Of a stretch of 64,000 bases of DNA, positions 44,621 to 54,747 are shown one piece after another. Source of the DNA: Eutrophovita brisbanensis (GTDB taxonomy: Bacteria; Pseudomonadota; Gammaproteobacteria; Burkholderiales; Eutrophovitaceae); assembly GCA_038147395.1 (NCBI GenBank), contig JAYQTM010000001.1, forward strand, positions 1,860,001-1,924,000, given 5' to 3'. The notes below the pieces were generated by a model. That model made no database searches, was not told where the DNA came from, and saw only the letters and a list, made by a program, of their open reading frames with translations. The position numbers and the translations under genes were made by a program. Position 1 is the first letter of the stretch. Each line of letters begins with the position of its first letter.

Positions 44621-46108
44621 TCAATACTTCGTGACATTCACCAAATCGATTAAGTGGTCAACCGAAACACCGATGATCTCGGTAAATGGATATGGGTAGA
44701 CACCCATTCCCAGAACGATTAACGCGAGAACTCCGAGCAACACCTTTTCACGTAGGTTGATATCTGTGAGCTCACCGACCTTTTCATTGCCAACTTCACC
44801 AAAAACAACTCGCTTGTACATCCATAAGGAATAACCCGCACCGAGTATCAAGGTCATCGCAGCAGCGAAGGCAAACCAAAAATTCACCTCCATCGCACCC
44901 ATAATGACAAAAAACTCGCCAATAAAACCACTCGTACCGGGCAGACCTGCATTTGCCATCGCGAATAGTAAAAATAAGGCGGCAAAAACAGGCATGGTGT
45001 TGGCAACACCACCATAGTCCGAGATCTGTCGAGAATGTAAGCGATCATACAAAACACCAACACAGAGGAATAAGGCGCCTGAAATGAACCCGTGAGAAAT
45101 CATCTGAATAACAGCGCCTTGAATGCCTTGGGCGTTAAACAAAAATATGCCTAGCGTCACAAACCCCATGTGAGATATTGAAGAGTAAGCAATCAGTTTC
45201 TTCATATCACGCTGAATCAAGGCAACAAATCCAATGTATACGATGGCAATGAGAGACAGACCTATTACAAGCGGAGCTAACTCTCGTGCCGCGTCTGGGA
45301 CAATCGGGAGCGACAGACGTAAAAATCCATACCCTCCCAACTTCAACATGACGGCGGCAAGCACGACCGACCCCCCTGTTGGGGCTTCAACGTGTGCATC
45401 AGGAAGCCAAGTGTGTACCGGCCACATCGGTATCTTTACAGCAAAAGCTGCAAATAACGCCAAGAATATGAGTATCTGAGCTTTGTGCGGAATCGCCACA
45501 GCATAGAGATCCTGCAACGAAAAACTGCCCCCAGCGAGACGATACAGATAAATCAGTGCAACTAGGGTCAACAGTGAGCCAGCAAGCGTGTAGAGAAAAA
45601 ATTTGATCGCGGCATAAACCCTATTGGGACCACCCCAAACGCCCACGATAATAAACATCGGGATCAACGTTGCCTCAAAAAACACGTAGAACAACATGGC
45701 ATCAAGAGAGCAGAAGACCCCATTCATCATCCCCGACAGAATCAAGAACGCCGCGTTGTATTGCGAGACGCGTTCTGTAATCACCTGCCATCCAGCCACA
45801 ATCACAAAAATGGTCGTGACACAATTAAGCGCAATCAACAACAGGGAAAGCCCATCAATACCGAGGTGATAATAAATATTGAATGCGTCAATCCAATTGA
45901 CTTTTTCTATGAACTGGAACGAGGTGACCTGTCGGTCAAAGTCAAGCCAGACTGGCACAACAACAGCCGCACCGAGCACAGCGCCTAAGAAGGAGACCCG
46001 TCGTGCCAACGCGTCTCGACCATTTTGTCCAATCAATAAAACTAAGGCACCAAAGAAGATTGGGAGCCAGATAATTATGGAAAGCGAGCCAAACATCGAT
46101 GTGTCCAT
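44621..46108 (-). CDS. nuoM: NADH-quinone oxidoreductase subunit M
   Basis: The 495-residue proton-pumping subunit has about 14 helices. The typical motif FFEATLIPMF carries the key Glu, and KIPMWPVHTWLPDAHVEAPT carries the Lys of the proton channel. It is 32 bases before nuoN and 12 bases after nuoL. Confidence 0.95.
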   Translation of the reverse strand: MDTSMFGSLSIIIWLPIFFGALVLLIGQNGRDALARRVSFLGAVLGAAVVVPVWLDFDRQVTSFQFIEKVNWIDAFNIYYHLGIDGLSLLLIALNCVTTIFVIVAGWQVITERVSQYNAAFLILSGMMNGVFCSLDAMLFYVFFEATLIPMFIIVGVWGGPNRVYAAIKFFLYTLAGSLLTLVALIYLYRLAGGSFSLQDLYAVAIPHKAQILIFLALFAAFAVKIPMWPVHTWLPDAHVEAPTGGSVVLAAVMLKLGGYGFLRLSLPIVPDAARELAPLVIGLSLIAIVYIGFVALIQRDMKKLIAYSSISHMGFVTLGIFLFNAQGIQGAVIQMISHGFISGALFLCVGVLYDRLHSRQISDYGGVANTMPVFAALFLLFAMANAGLPGTSGFIGEFFVIMGAMEVNFWFAFAAAMTLILGAGYSLWMYKRVVFGEVGNEKVGELTDINLREKVLLGVLALIVLGMGVYPYPFTEIIGVSVDHLIDLVNVTKY

Positions 46109-46120
46109 TTCAATCAGGGG

Positions 46121-48079
46121 TTATCCAAATAGCCATATCGACACCAGTGCAAACGCACCAATAATCATCACAAAGGCATAGTGTGAGACGAAACCCGTTT
46201 GTAACTTTCTGACGGCTGTCCCCAAACGCCCAATTGCCCTAGCCGATCCATTAACAAAAATTCCGTCAATCAACCGGACGTCACCGACACTCCAGAGCAT
46301 CGACCCAATGCCACGAGCACCGCGCGCAAAGAACCAGTCATTAAAACGGTCAAGGAAGTATTTTTCCTCAAATAGCTTAATGACCGGCGACAAGAATTTG
46401 AGCCTCTGACGTTGATTGGGCGCATAAAGAAATAAAAACCAAGCGGTGAAGACTCCCCCCATTGCCAACCAAAACGGCGGCGTTTGGAAACCATGAATGC
46501 CCATCGCAACCCAACCATGAAAATGTTCGCCAAACTGAGCTAGTACATCATGCTGCGCGAATACAGTCACGACTTGGTCGAAATACCCACCAAAAAGTAG
46601 AGGTTCAATGGCGTAGGCCCCACTGACAACTGACAAAACCGCGAGAATAACGAGCGGGACCCAGACGACAGCTGGAGACTCATGAGGCTCATGGTGGTGC
46701 GACCCATGTGAACCATGTCCTCGATGCTTACCCTCAAACACAAGAAAATACATTCGGAAGCTATACAGTGCGGTCACGAATACACCAGAGAGCACCGCGA
46801 AATATGCGAAGCTTGAACCACTAATATTGGAGAAGTGAACCGCCTCGATAATGCTGTCTTTTGAATAGAATCCAGAAAGAAACGGAAATCCGATCAACGC
46901 CAGCGAACCGATCAGGGATACGAACCAAGTAATCGGCATTTTCTTACGCAAGCCGCCCATATGTCGCATATCTTGATCGTGGTGCATCCCGATAATGACC
47001 GAGCCCGCAGCTAAAAATAAAAGCGCTTTGAAAAAAGCGTGTGTCATCAGATGAAAAATCGCTGCCGAATACGCCGACACACCGAGTGCTACCGTCATGT
47101 ATCCGAGCTGAGATAACGTGGAATAAGCAACCACTCGCTTGATGTCGTTTTGCACTAGACCAAGCAAACCCATGAACAAGGCCGTGATCGATCCGATGAT
47201 CAACACAAAGGATAATGCAGTCTCCGAGAGCTCGAATAGTGGCGACATCCGTGCCACCATAAAAATTCCCGCAGTAACCATTGTCGCAGCATGTATCAAT
47301 GCCGAAATTGGCGTTGGCCCCTCCATGGAATCGGGCAACCAAACGTGAAGTGGAAATTGAGCAGACTTACCCATTGCACCGATAAACAAACAAATACAAA
47401 TCACCGTAATCAGCGACCAATCAAATCCGACGAGGCCTAATAAACTTTGAGATGCTAATGCCTCCGAACCAGAAAAAACGGTCGCGTAATCAAGGGAACC
47501 AGCAAACTTAAGTATGAGCGCAATACCCAACAAGAAACCAAAATCGCCAACTCGGTTCACTAAAAACGCCTTCAAATTCGCGTAAATTGCCGTATCTTTT
47601 TTAAACCAAAATCCAATCAACAAATAAGACACGAGACCCACTGCTTCCCAGCCGAAAAATAGTTGAAGGAAGTTGTTGCTCATGACGAGCATCATCATGG
47701 CAAAGGTGAATAACGAAATATAGCTAAAGAATCTTTGATACCCCGGGTCGTCCTTCATGTAACCAATCGTGTACACATGAACCATGAGAGACACACTGGT
47801 AACAACAACCATCATTAAAGATGAGAGTTCATCAATCAAGAAGCCAACTTCAAATGGCACGCCGCCAATCACCGCCCATGTATATACGGTGCCGTTAAAA
47901 CTATTTCCTTGAATTACATCCAAAAGGACATAGACCGAACTCACGAGCGAGACCAAAACTCCGAGAATCGTCACAGAATGAGCGCCTTGTCGACCGATCA
48001 CTCGGCCCATCAGTCCTGCAATGAGCGCTCCAATCAATGGAGAGAGGGCAGCTAAGAGATAAATATTAATTCCGGTCAT
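46121..48079 (-). CDS. nuoL: NADH-quinone oxidoreductase subunit L
   Basis: The 652-residue distal pump subunit, with about 16 membrane helices and the long amphipathic C-terminal helix region. Motifs include FFGWEAVGLVSYLLIGFW and KSAQFPLHVWLPDSMEGPTPISALIHAATMV-type proton-channel sequence. A His-rich cytoplasmic or periplasmic loop (HRGHGSHGSHHHEPHE) near residue 450 is notable. It overlaps no neighbour. Confidence 0.95.
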   Translation of the reverse strand: MTGINIYLLAALSPLIGALIAGLMGRVIGRQGAHSVTILGVLVSLVSSVYVLLDVIQGNSFNGTVYTWAVIGGVPFEVGFLIDELSSLMMVVVTSVSLMVHVYTIGYMKDDPGYQRFFSYISLFTFAMMMLVMSNNFLQLFFGWEAVGLVSYLLIGFWFKKDTAIYANLKAFLVNRVGDFGFLLGIALILKFAGSLDYATVFSGSEALASQSLLGLVGFDWSLITVICICLFIGAMGKSAQFPLHVWLPDSMEGPTPISALIHAATMVTAGIFMVARMSPLFELSETALSFVLIIGSITALFMGLLGLVQNDIKRVVAYSTLSQLGYMTVALGVSAYSAAIFHLMTHAFFKALLFLAAGSVIIGMHHDQDMRHMGGLRKKMPITWFVSLIGSLALIGFPFLSGFYSKDSIIEAVHFSNISGSSFAYFAVLSGVFVTALYSFRMYFLVFEGKHRGHGSHGSHHHEPHESPAVVWVPLVILAVLSVVSGAYAIEPLLFGGYFDQVVTVFAQHDVLAQFGEHFHGWVAMGIHGFQTPPFWLAMGGVFTAWFLFLYAPNQRQRLKFLSPVIKLFEEKYFLDRFNDWFFARGARGIGSMLWSVGDVRLIDGIFVNGSARAIGRLGTAVRKLQTGFVSHYAFVMIIGAFALVSIWLFG

Positions 48080-48085
48080 GAATTA

Positions 48086-48391
48086 TCAACCCTTCAGCCC
48101 GCCAATGTCCTCGACATTGATCGATCTTAAGTTTCTGAACAACACAACCAGAATGGCAAGACCAATCGCTGACTCAGCAGCAGCAACCGTTAATATGAAA
48201 AATACAAATACTTGTCCTGAGAGGTCATTCAGATAATGAGAAAAAGCGATGAAGTTGATGTTCACAGCAAGCAACATGAGTTCGATCGACATCAAAATGA
48301 TGATGATATTTTTTCGATTCAAAAAGATACCGGCGATACTAATCGAGAATAAAACAGCGCCCAGAACGAGATAGTGGGAAAGCGTGATCAT
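48086..48391 (-). CDS. nuoK: NADH-quinone oxidoreductase subunit K
   Basis: A 101-residue membrane subunit with three helices and conserved Glu residues (SIELMLLAVNINF, and AAAESAIGLAILV) that line the proton path. It overlaps the last codon of nuoJ by 4 bases. Confidence 0.95.
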   Translation of the reverse strand: MITLSHYLVLGAVLFSISIAGIFLNRKNIIIILMSIELMLLAVNINFIAFSHYLNDLSGQVFVFFILTVAAAESAIGLAILVVLFRNLRSINVEDIGGLKG

Positions 48392-49009
48392 TGCGACTTC
48401 TCCACTGGATCTTTTTCTACAGGCATAGAAACAATCTTGAGGCGATCTGACCGCTTTACGATAAATTGTTTGCTCGGATCAATTGCCTTGCTGTCCTTTC
48501 TCTGTCTCAAGGTCAGTGCGATTGCCGCCACGATTGCCACTAAAAGAATCACTGCGGCAAGCTCGAAAGCATAGAGATACTCGGTGTACAGCAACCGGCC
48601 GAGCTGAAGTGTGTTGCCCTCGTCAGTCATCGAGCTCGCAATCGATGGTGCTGCTGAGAAGATTTCCTCGCGGCCTCCAAGCAAAACAATCATTTCTGCA
48701 AGCAACACTCCTGCAACAAAGAGTGCGGGTAACAAAGTAGTTCCAATAGCCTTCACGCATTTTGTTCAAGTTGATGTCTAACATCATCACGACGAACAAA
48801 AAAAGCACCATCACAGCACCAACATAAACCAGTATCAGGGAAATCGCCAAAAACTCCGCGCGCAACATGAGCCAAATTGCAGCACATGTAAAAAATGCAA
48901 GGACGAGCGCCAGCGCAGAATGAACAGGATTTCTGGAGAAGATGACACACAGACCGGCGCCAACGATAACCGCAGAAAACACATAAAACGCAAACATCTC
49001 GTAGTCCAT
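48388..49009 (-). pseudogene. nuoJ: NADH-quinone oxidoreductase subunit J with an apparent frameshift
   Basis: Two overlapping frames both show NuoJ homology. The first (from 49009) runs through FSRNPVHSALALVLAFF and VGAVMVLFLFVVMMLDI, then loses homology after MREGYWNY. The second (to 48388) resumes with LLPALFVAGVLLAEM and continues to the C-terminus. Removing one T from the TTT run (top-strand AAA at 48734-48736) joins them into 206 codons, the usual NuoJ length. NuoJ is essential for complex I, and the rest of the operon is intact, so a sequencing error is the simplest explanation. A real lesion would inactivate complex I. Confidence 0.8.
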
Positions 49010-49055
49010 TACGGCTTATCTCGCTTGTTTGACGATCGGATTAATTGAGAACAAA

Positions 49056-49553
49056 TCAACGGTATGCCGCATCATCGGTTTTATCTTTCGCAATTTGGGT
49101 TTCATACCGGTCACCAATCGCTAGCAACATCTCTTTGGTGTACAACAAGTCACCGCGCTGTTCGCCGTGATACTCAAAGATACGGGTCTCTACGATCGAA
49201 TCCACCGGACACGACTCTTCACAAAAACCGCAGAAAATACACTTGGTCAGGTCGATATCGTAACGAGTCGTGCGACGACTTCCATCATCTCGCTTCTCTG
49301 ACTCGATAGTAATTGCCATGGCTGGGCAAACCGCCTCACACAACTTACACGCAATGCATCGCTCCTCACCGTTCGGATATCGGCGCAGGGCATGCAGTCC
49401 CCGAAACCTTGGACTTTGTGGCGTCTTCTCTTCGGGAAACTGAACGGTGATCTTTGGCTTAAAGAAATATTTAAGCGTGAGCATAAGACCTTTTCTCAAC
49501 TCCGTGAGTAAAAAGGTTTTTGAGACGTCTCGAATAAATCCAAACATGATCAA
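49056..49553 (-). CDS. nuoI: NADH-quinone oxidoreductase subunit I (2 x 4Fe-4S)
   Basis: A 165-residue ferredoxin-like subunit. Two cluster motifs are visible: CIACKLCEAVCP and CIFCGFCEESCP, which hold clusters N6a and N6b. It relays electrons from NuoG toward NuoB. It is 16 bases after nuoH. Confidence 0.95.
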   Translation of the reverse strand: MIMFGFIRDVSKTFLLTELRKGLMLTLKYFFKPKITVQFPEEKTPQSPRFRGLHALRRYPNGEERCIACKLCEAVCPAMAITIESEKRDDGSRRTTRYDIDLTKCIFCGFCEESCPVDSIVETRIFEYHGEQRGDLLYTKEMLLAIGDRYETQIAKDKTDDAAYR

Positions 49554-49569
49554 TATTTCCTCTGAACCC

Positions 49570-50595
49570 TTACCATGGCCACCAGGACATTCTCATCAAT
49601 ACACCAACCAAAACGAGCCATACGATGGTGACTGGTATAAACACCTTCCAACCTAGCCTCATGATCTGGTCATAACGATAGCGCGGGAACGTTGCTCTAA
49701 ACCATAAAAATAGGAAGAGCATCAGTGCCACTTTGACCGCCAACCAAATAAAGCCGTCCGCAATCCCCGGGATTGGGGATAGCCAGCCGCCGAGAAACAT
49801 AATGGCGGCAAGTCCCGCGATAAGAATCATGTTCGCATATTCGGCGAGGAAGAAAACAGCAAAGGCAGTGCCCGAGTACTCAACGTGAAATCCGGCAACA
49901 ATTTCAGATTCGCCCTCCGCGACATCAAATGGGGCTCTGTTTGTCTCAGCAACACCCGAGATAAAGTACACAACGAACATGGGTAGCAAGGGAATCAAAT
50001 TCCAACCGAGTAAGCCATAACCCGTTTTTTGCGTCTCTACGATTTGAGTCAGATTTAAGCTACCGGACATCATCAATACACAAACCAAAGCGAAGCCCAT
50101 CGCTATTTCGTAAGCAACGATTTGAGCACCGCTTCGCATGGCTCCGAGCAATGCATATTTTGAATTCGAAGCCCAGCCAGCAACGATCACGCCGTAAACG
50201 CCCATAGACGTAATGGCCATGATGTACAAGAGACCAGCATCAATATTGGATAAGACCAACCCGTCAGTAAACGGCATCACGGCCCAAGCAGCCAAAGCCG
50301 GCATCAAAGAAAGCATCGGTGCCACCACGAACAAGAACTTGTTCGCTTTCGTAGGAATCACAATCTCTTTGGTAAGCAGCTTCAACACATCAGCAAATGG
50401 CTGCAACAACCCCTTAGGACCAACTCGATTCGGCCCTATTCGGAGTTGGATGTAACCGATCACTTTTCTCTCAGCTAGAGTCAGATACGCCACACAAAGA
50501 ATCACGGGCACTGCGATCGCGACGATTTTGATCAAAGTCCACGCGATATACGCCAAATCTTCACCAACCAAAGGAGAGAGAAAATCAAGAATCAT
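49570..50595 (-). CDS. nuoH: NADH-quinone oxidoreductase subunit H
   Basis: A 341-residue membrane subunit with eight helices. The IQLRIGPNRVGPKGLLQPFAD segment is diagnostic, along with ETNRAPFDVAEGESEIVAGFHVEYSG that lines the quinone site. It overlaps nuoG by 4 bases. Confidence 0.95.
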   Translation of the reverse strand: MILDFLSPLVGEDLAYIAWTLIKIVAIAVPVILCVAYLTLAERKVIGYIQLRIGPNRVGPKGLLQPFADVLKLLTKEIVIPTKANKFLFVVAPMLSLMPALAAWAVMPFTDGLVLSNIDAGLLYIMAITSMGVYGVIVAGWASNSKYALLGAMRSGAQIVAYEIAMGFALVCVLMMSGSLNLTQIVETQKTGYGLLGWNLIPLLPMFVVYFISGVAETNRAPFDVAEGESEIVAGFHVEYSGTAFAVFFLAEYANMILIAGLAAIMFLGGWLSPIPGIADGFIWLAVKVALMLFLFLWFRATFPRYRYDQIMRLGWKVFIPVTIVWLVLVGVLMRMSWWPW

Positions 50596-52952
50596 GCCGC
50601 GTCCACTCCCCTTTGAAGCGGCTCAATCGCGATCGATCCGAAGCTGCCACCGAGCGAACGTGATAAGGCAGAGTTCATCGGAATTCTCACACTGGATTGA
50701 TCCAAGTTTGAGTCAACCGTCACGCTCGCCTCAATCGATGAACCCGCTTGGGTGATCCTCACCCTATCGCCAGCGGTCAGTTTTAAATCTTGAGCGACCG
50801 CATCGGAAACAGCGCATTGCACATCCATCGCATCAACCGTTTTTTGAAGCGATTTCGCTCGTCGAACGATTGCGTCCACAGAATATAACGGGACATCTGA
50901 AATCCGCTCTAACCCAACTGCTTGGTTGAAATCAATTGCAGCATCCGAATCATCCACCTCATCATTCATAGATAAACGGCTGGTTAATTCAGCCAAGTGA
51001 GGCGAGAGTGCCTCTCTAACGGCAGTGATATTTTCGAATTCGAACTGCTCAAGCCCAAGAATCCTCCCCAAAGCCGACAGTATTTTCCATGCCGGTCTCG
51101 ATGAACCGAGTGTTGGCACAACGGGGCCAAACTCTTGGACAGCCCCACTCATGTTCACAAACGTGCCGTGAGTTTCTGTAAATGGTGAAACTGGCAGCAA
51201 CACCGTCGCGTAGTCCGAGGCCTCACCTTTATAAGAAACTAACGAGACAACAGTTTTCGCTCGCGCCATAGCGGCTAGCGCCTCTCGCGGCATCTGCGTA
51301 TCAGCGCTTAACTCAGCATGCAACACAAAGTATGCGTCCAAATCCGAATCGAACATCTGTTTCATTCCGAGGCCACCAGATTTTGGATAAAAACGAACAG
51401 CCTCGGCACCAAGCGTATTCGCCCCCTCGGTCAGCAATCCGACTCGCGCACCCAGCATTTTGGCCAAGCGCCTGGCCAGCAACTCAATCTTCGATCTGTC
51501 GGGATGATTGAGCGCCAACGCCCCGACAAAAATACCTTTTTTCTCCCCAGATACGAGCTCTCGTGACGCGCGCGATATTTCATCTGATACGTTTACTGCA
51601 TCAAAGACCTGTGGAAGACTGGCGTTGGTCATTGTCGCCACAGCCTTGACGAGCTGAGCCAAAACTAACTTCATGTTACTGGGCGCGGTGACGAGCTCCT
51701 GCGCCCGAGATGTTAATGGATGGCATCTCAAGGGATTTACAAAAATGAGTTGTCCATCTTGTTTCTCGACGGCTTTTCGCATTCGATACGCCAAAAGAGG
51801 GTGTTCTTTACGGATGTTCGACCCGATGACCAGTATCCTGTCGAGCGATTCAATTTCAGAAATCATCATCCCCAAATGAGGAATTGATCGACTTGCCGAG
51901 GAATCCGGATCAGCCTGCCTCAATCGATAGTCAAGGTTCTCCGAACCCAGCCCTCTGACCAACTGCTGCAGAAGGAATAGTTCCTCGGTTGTGGACTGAG
52001 CAGAGGCTAACGCACCAAACTTGTTCCCAGAACCGTTCTTAATATCAGCGAGTTCACTTTCAATATGTGCAAGTGCGACGTCCCAACTCACTTCTTGCCA
52101 CTCGCCTGACCTCTTCAGCATCGGCTGAGTTAATCGATCCTCGACATTCAATCCCTCATATGAGAATCGATCTCGATCGGAAATCCAACATTCATTTGTG
52201 TCTGGATTCTCATGCGGAACAACGCGAACAACTCGGTCTTGTTTGACTTGTGCGACGAGATGAGAACCAAGCCCATCATGCGAGCTAACCGTTCTACGAC
52301 GTGCAAGTTCCCAAGTACGCGCTGTGTAACGAAATGGCTTTGAGGTCAATGCCCCAACCGGGCACACATCAATCATGTTCCCTGAAATTTCAGATTCAAC
52401 CGTTGAGCCCACGAATGACATGATCTCTGAGTGCTCTCCACGGCCCGCCATGCCAAGCTCCATCACCCCGGCAACCTCTTGACCAAATCGAACGCATCGT
52501 GTGCAGTGGATACAACGAGACATCTCCTCTGCGGAAATCAGCGGTCCTAGATCTTTATGTCCAACAACCCGCTTACCCTCAGAAAACCTTGACCCAGTGC
52601 CACCATATCCCACCGCAAGGTCTTGAAGTTGACACTCTCCGCCCTGATCACAGATCGGACAGTCTAGAGGGTGGTTAATCAAGAGAAACTCCATCACACT
52701 CTTTTGAGCGGTGCGAGCAAGGTCAGACTTTGTCGATACTTTCATTCCCTCCACGGCTGGAGTCGCGCATGCTGGTAGCGGCTTCGGCGCTTTCTCGACA
52801 TCGACGAGACACATCCTACAATTCGCAGCGATCGAGAGCTCCTTGTGATAGCAAAAGTGTGGCACATGAATACCGAGCTCACGCGCAGCGTCCATCACGG
52901 TTTTACCTTGCTCGACCTCTACCGACTTTCCGTCAACCTCAAGCGTGATCAT
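50592..52952 (-). CDS. nuoG: NADH-quinone oxidoreductase subunit G
   Basis: A 786-residue iron-sulfur protein. The 2Fe-2S cysteines lie in CYHKELSIAANCRMC near residue 35-50, followed by the HxxxCxxC 4Fe-4S pattern (HPLDCPICDQGGEC) and CIHCTRC. The C-terminal two thirds resemble molybdopterin oxidoreductases that have lost the cofactor. The ATG at 52952 overlaps the nuoF stop by 4 bases; the six-codon longer frame is less likely. Confidence 0.95.
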   Translation of the reverse strand: MITLEVDGKSVEVEQGKTVMDAARELGIHVPHFCYHKELSIAANCRMCLVDVEKAPKPLPACATPAVEGMKVSTKSDLARTAQKSVMEFLLINHPLDCPICDQGGECQLQDLAVGYGGTGSRFSEGKRVVGHKDLGPLISAEEMSRCIHCTRCVRFGQEVAGVMELGMAGRGEHSEIMSFVGSTVESEISGNMIDVCPVGALTSKPFRYTARTWELARRRTVSSHDGLGSHLVAQVKQDRVVRVVPHENPDTNECWISDRDRFSYEGLNVEDRLTQPMLKRSGEWQEVSWDVALAHIESELADIKNGSGNKFGALASAQSTTEELFLLQQLVRGLGSENLDYRLRQADPDSSASRSIPHLGMMISEIESLDRILVIGSNIRKEHPLLAYRMRKAVEKQDGQLIFVNPLRCHPLTSRAQELVTAPSNMKLVLAQLVKAVATMTNASLPQVFDAVNVSDEISRASRELVSGEKKGIFVGALALNHPDRSKIELLARRLAKMLGARVGLLTEGANTLGAEAVRFYPKSGGLGMKQMFDSDLDAYFVLHAELSADTQMPREALAAMARAKTVVSLVSYKGEASDYATVLLPVSPFTETHGTFVNMSGAVQEFGPVVPTLGSSRPAWKILSALGRILGLEQFEFENITAVREALSPHLAELTSRLSMNDEVDDSDAAIDFNQAVGLERISDVPLYSVDAIVRRAKSLQKTVDAMDVQCAVSDAVAQDLKLTAGDRVRITQAGSSIEASVTVDSNLDQSSVRIPMNSALSRSLGGSFGSIAIEPLQRGVDAA

Positions 52953-54256
52953 GCGTGCTCCACCAGGCATTTCTTATGTTGAACATGGTGTTCAAACTCA
53001 TGCCGGAAATGTTCAATAAAACTCTTTACTGGAAGTGCCGCCGCGTCCCCTAACGCACATATTGTCCGTCCAGAGATATTGCTGGCAACGGACAGTAACT
53101 TGTCGATATCTTCCTCAGTTCCTTGACCGCTCTCAATACGCTTAACCATGCGATATAGCCAGCCGGTACCCTCTCGACACGGGGTACACTGACCGCAGGA
53201 TTCCTCGTGGTAGAAATAAGAAAGTCTCAGCAGACAGCTCACCATGCAACGAGTCTCGTCCATGACGATCACCGCTCCAGACCCCAGCATCGAGCCTGCT
53301 TTGGCAATCGAGTCGTAATCCATGTCCGTCGCCATCATGACGTCGGCCGGAAGAACAGGCATCGATGAGCCTCCAGGAATGACCGCCTTCAATTTTCTGC
53401 CGCCCCGCATACCACCTGCCATTTCAAGCAGCTCGGAAAAAGGCGTTCCAAGTTTGATTTCGTAATTTCCTGGAGTCTCAACATCTCCGGAAATCGAAAA
53501 AATCTTTGTACCACCGTTATTCGGTTTGCCCAGCGCTAAAAACTCATCCGCTCCTTGCAACATCAGTTGCGGAACCGCAGCAAAGGTCTCGGTATTATTA
53601 ATGGTCGTGGGCTTCCCGTACAAACCGTACGACGCAGGAAACGGTGGTTTGAATCTAGGTTGGCCCTTTTTACCTTCGATCGACTCTAATAACGCAGTCT
53701 CTTCACCACAAATGTACGCACCAAATCCGTGGTGTGCGTGCAATTCAAACGAAATATCAGAGTTCATGATTGAAGAACCGAGGTAACCTGCCGCTCTCGC
53801 CTCTTCGATCGCCTCTTCGAAGCGCTCATAGACTTCCCAAATTTCTCCGTGGATGTAGTTGTAGCCCACCGTTGCACCCATCGCGTAACCGGCAATCGCC
53901 ATGCCTTCGATCACACTATGGGGGTTGTAGCGCAATATGTCTCGGTCCTTGAATGTCCCCGGCTCGCCCTCGTCTGAATTACAAACGACGTACTTTTGCC
54001 CATCGCCCTTGGGCATGAAACTCCATTTCAAGCCCGTTGAAAATCCAGCGCCACCACGACCTCTTAGCGCTGATTTTTTGATTTCCGATACAACATCCTC
54101 GGGTGATAATTTTTCAGAGATAATTTTTCGTAGTGCTTGATAACCCCCTCGCTGCTCGTAATCAGCGAGTCGCCAATTCAGCCCATCGATATCGCGCATG
54201 ATAACCGCGTCTGGACCGTAGCTACCTTTAGGAAAAGGAACCTTTGACGTAATCAT
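52949..54256 (-). CDS. nuoF: NADH-quinone oxidoreductase subunit F (NADH-binding)
   Basis: A 435-residue flavoprotein subunit with the NADH/FMN-binding GRGGAGFSTGLKW and the HGFGAYICGEETALLESIEGKKGQPR segment. The 4Fe-4S N3 motif is CGQCTPCREGT with the distal Cys nearby. It accepts electrons from NADH. It overlaps nuoE by 4 bases. Confidence 0.95.
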   Translation of the reverse strand: MITSKVPFPKGSYGPDAVIMRDIDGLNWRLADYEQRGGYQALRKIISEKLSPEDVVSEIKKSALRGRGGAGFSTGLKWSFMPKGDGQKYVVCNSDEGEPGTFKDRDILRYNPHSVIEGMAIAGYAMGATVGYNYIHGEIWEVYERFEEAIEEARAAGYLGSSIMNSDISFELHAHHGFGAYICGEETALLESIEGKKGQPRFKPPFPASYGLYGKPTTINNTETFAAVPQLMLQGADEFLALGKPNNGGTKIFSISGDVETPGNYEIKLGTPFSELLEMAGGMRGGRKLKAVIPGGSSMPVLPADVMMATDMDYDSIAKAGSMLGSGAVIVMDETRCMVSCLLRLSYFYHEESCGQCTPCREGTGWLYRMVKRIESGQGTEEDIDKLLSVASNISGRTICALGDAAALPVKSFIEHFRHEFEHHVQHKKCLVEHA

Positions 54257-54747
54257 TTCGACTTCAACTCCGTGATTAACTCGACCAAATTTTCTGTTTC
54301 AATTCGCGTCTTCATTTCTCGATCATTGACGATGAATACGGGCGCGTCTCCACAAGCGCCCATACATTCAGCTTCTTTCAGAGTGAACATGCCATCACTG
54401 GTGGTCTCGTTGTAATTGATCCCAAGCAACTTCTGTAATTCACTCGCCACTTCGTTGGCACCCCTCAATGCGCACGGCAAATTGGTACATACCGCGATCT
54501 TGAATCGACCAGGTTTATCTAAGTTGTACATCCCATAAAATGTCGCCACCTCCCACACCGCTATAGGACGCATATCGAGATATTCCGCAACGCTTTCAAC
54601 GACATCTTTACTGATCCACCCCAACTCATGTTGAGCGATCGCAAGTGCTGCCATCACGGCAGAGGATTTTCGTTCGGGGGGATACTTGGCGATCTCCTTG
54701 TCGATCGCGCTGAAAGCGTCGTGACTCAGTCCAGTTGTTTCACTCAT
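54253..54747 (-). CDS. nuoE: NADH-quinone oxidoreductase subunit E
   Basis: A 164-residue 2Fe-2S subunit. Cysteines for cluster N1a are in CTNLPCALRG and CMGACGDAP. It overlaps both nuoD and nuoF by 4 bases. Confidence 0.95.
   Translation of the reverse strand: MSETTGLSHDAFSAIDKEIAKYPPERKSSAVMAALAIAQHELGWISKDVVESVAEYLDMRPIAVWEVATFYGMYNLDKPGRFKIAVCTNLPCALRGANEVASELQKLLGINYNETTSDGMFTLKEAECMGACGDAPVFIVNDREMKTRIETENLVELITELKSK

Noticed and set aside
46944..47342. Minus-strand 132-codon frame inside nuoL
   Set aside because: It lies in another frame of the strongly conserved nuoL and shows Cys/His/Gly-rich shadow composition.
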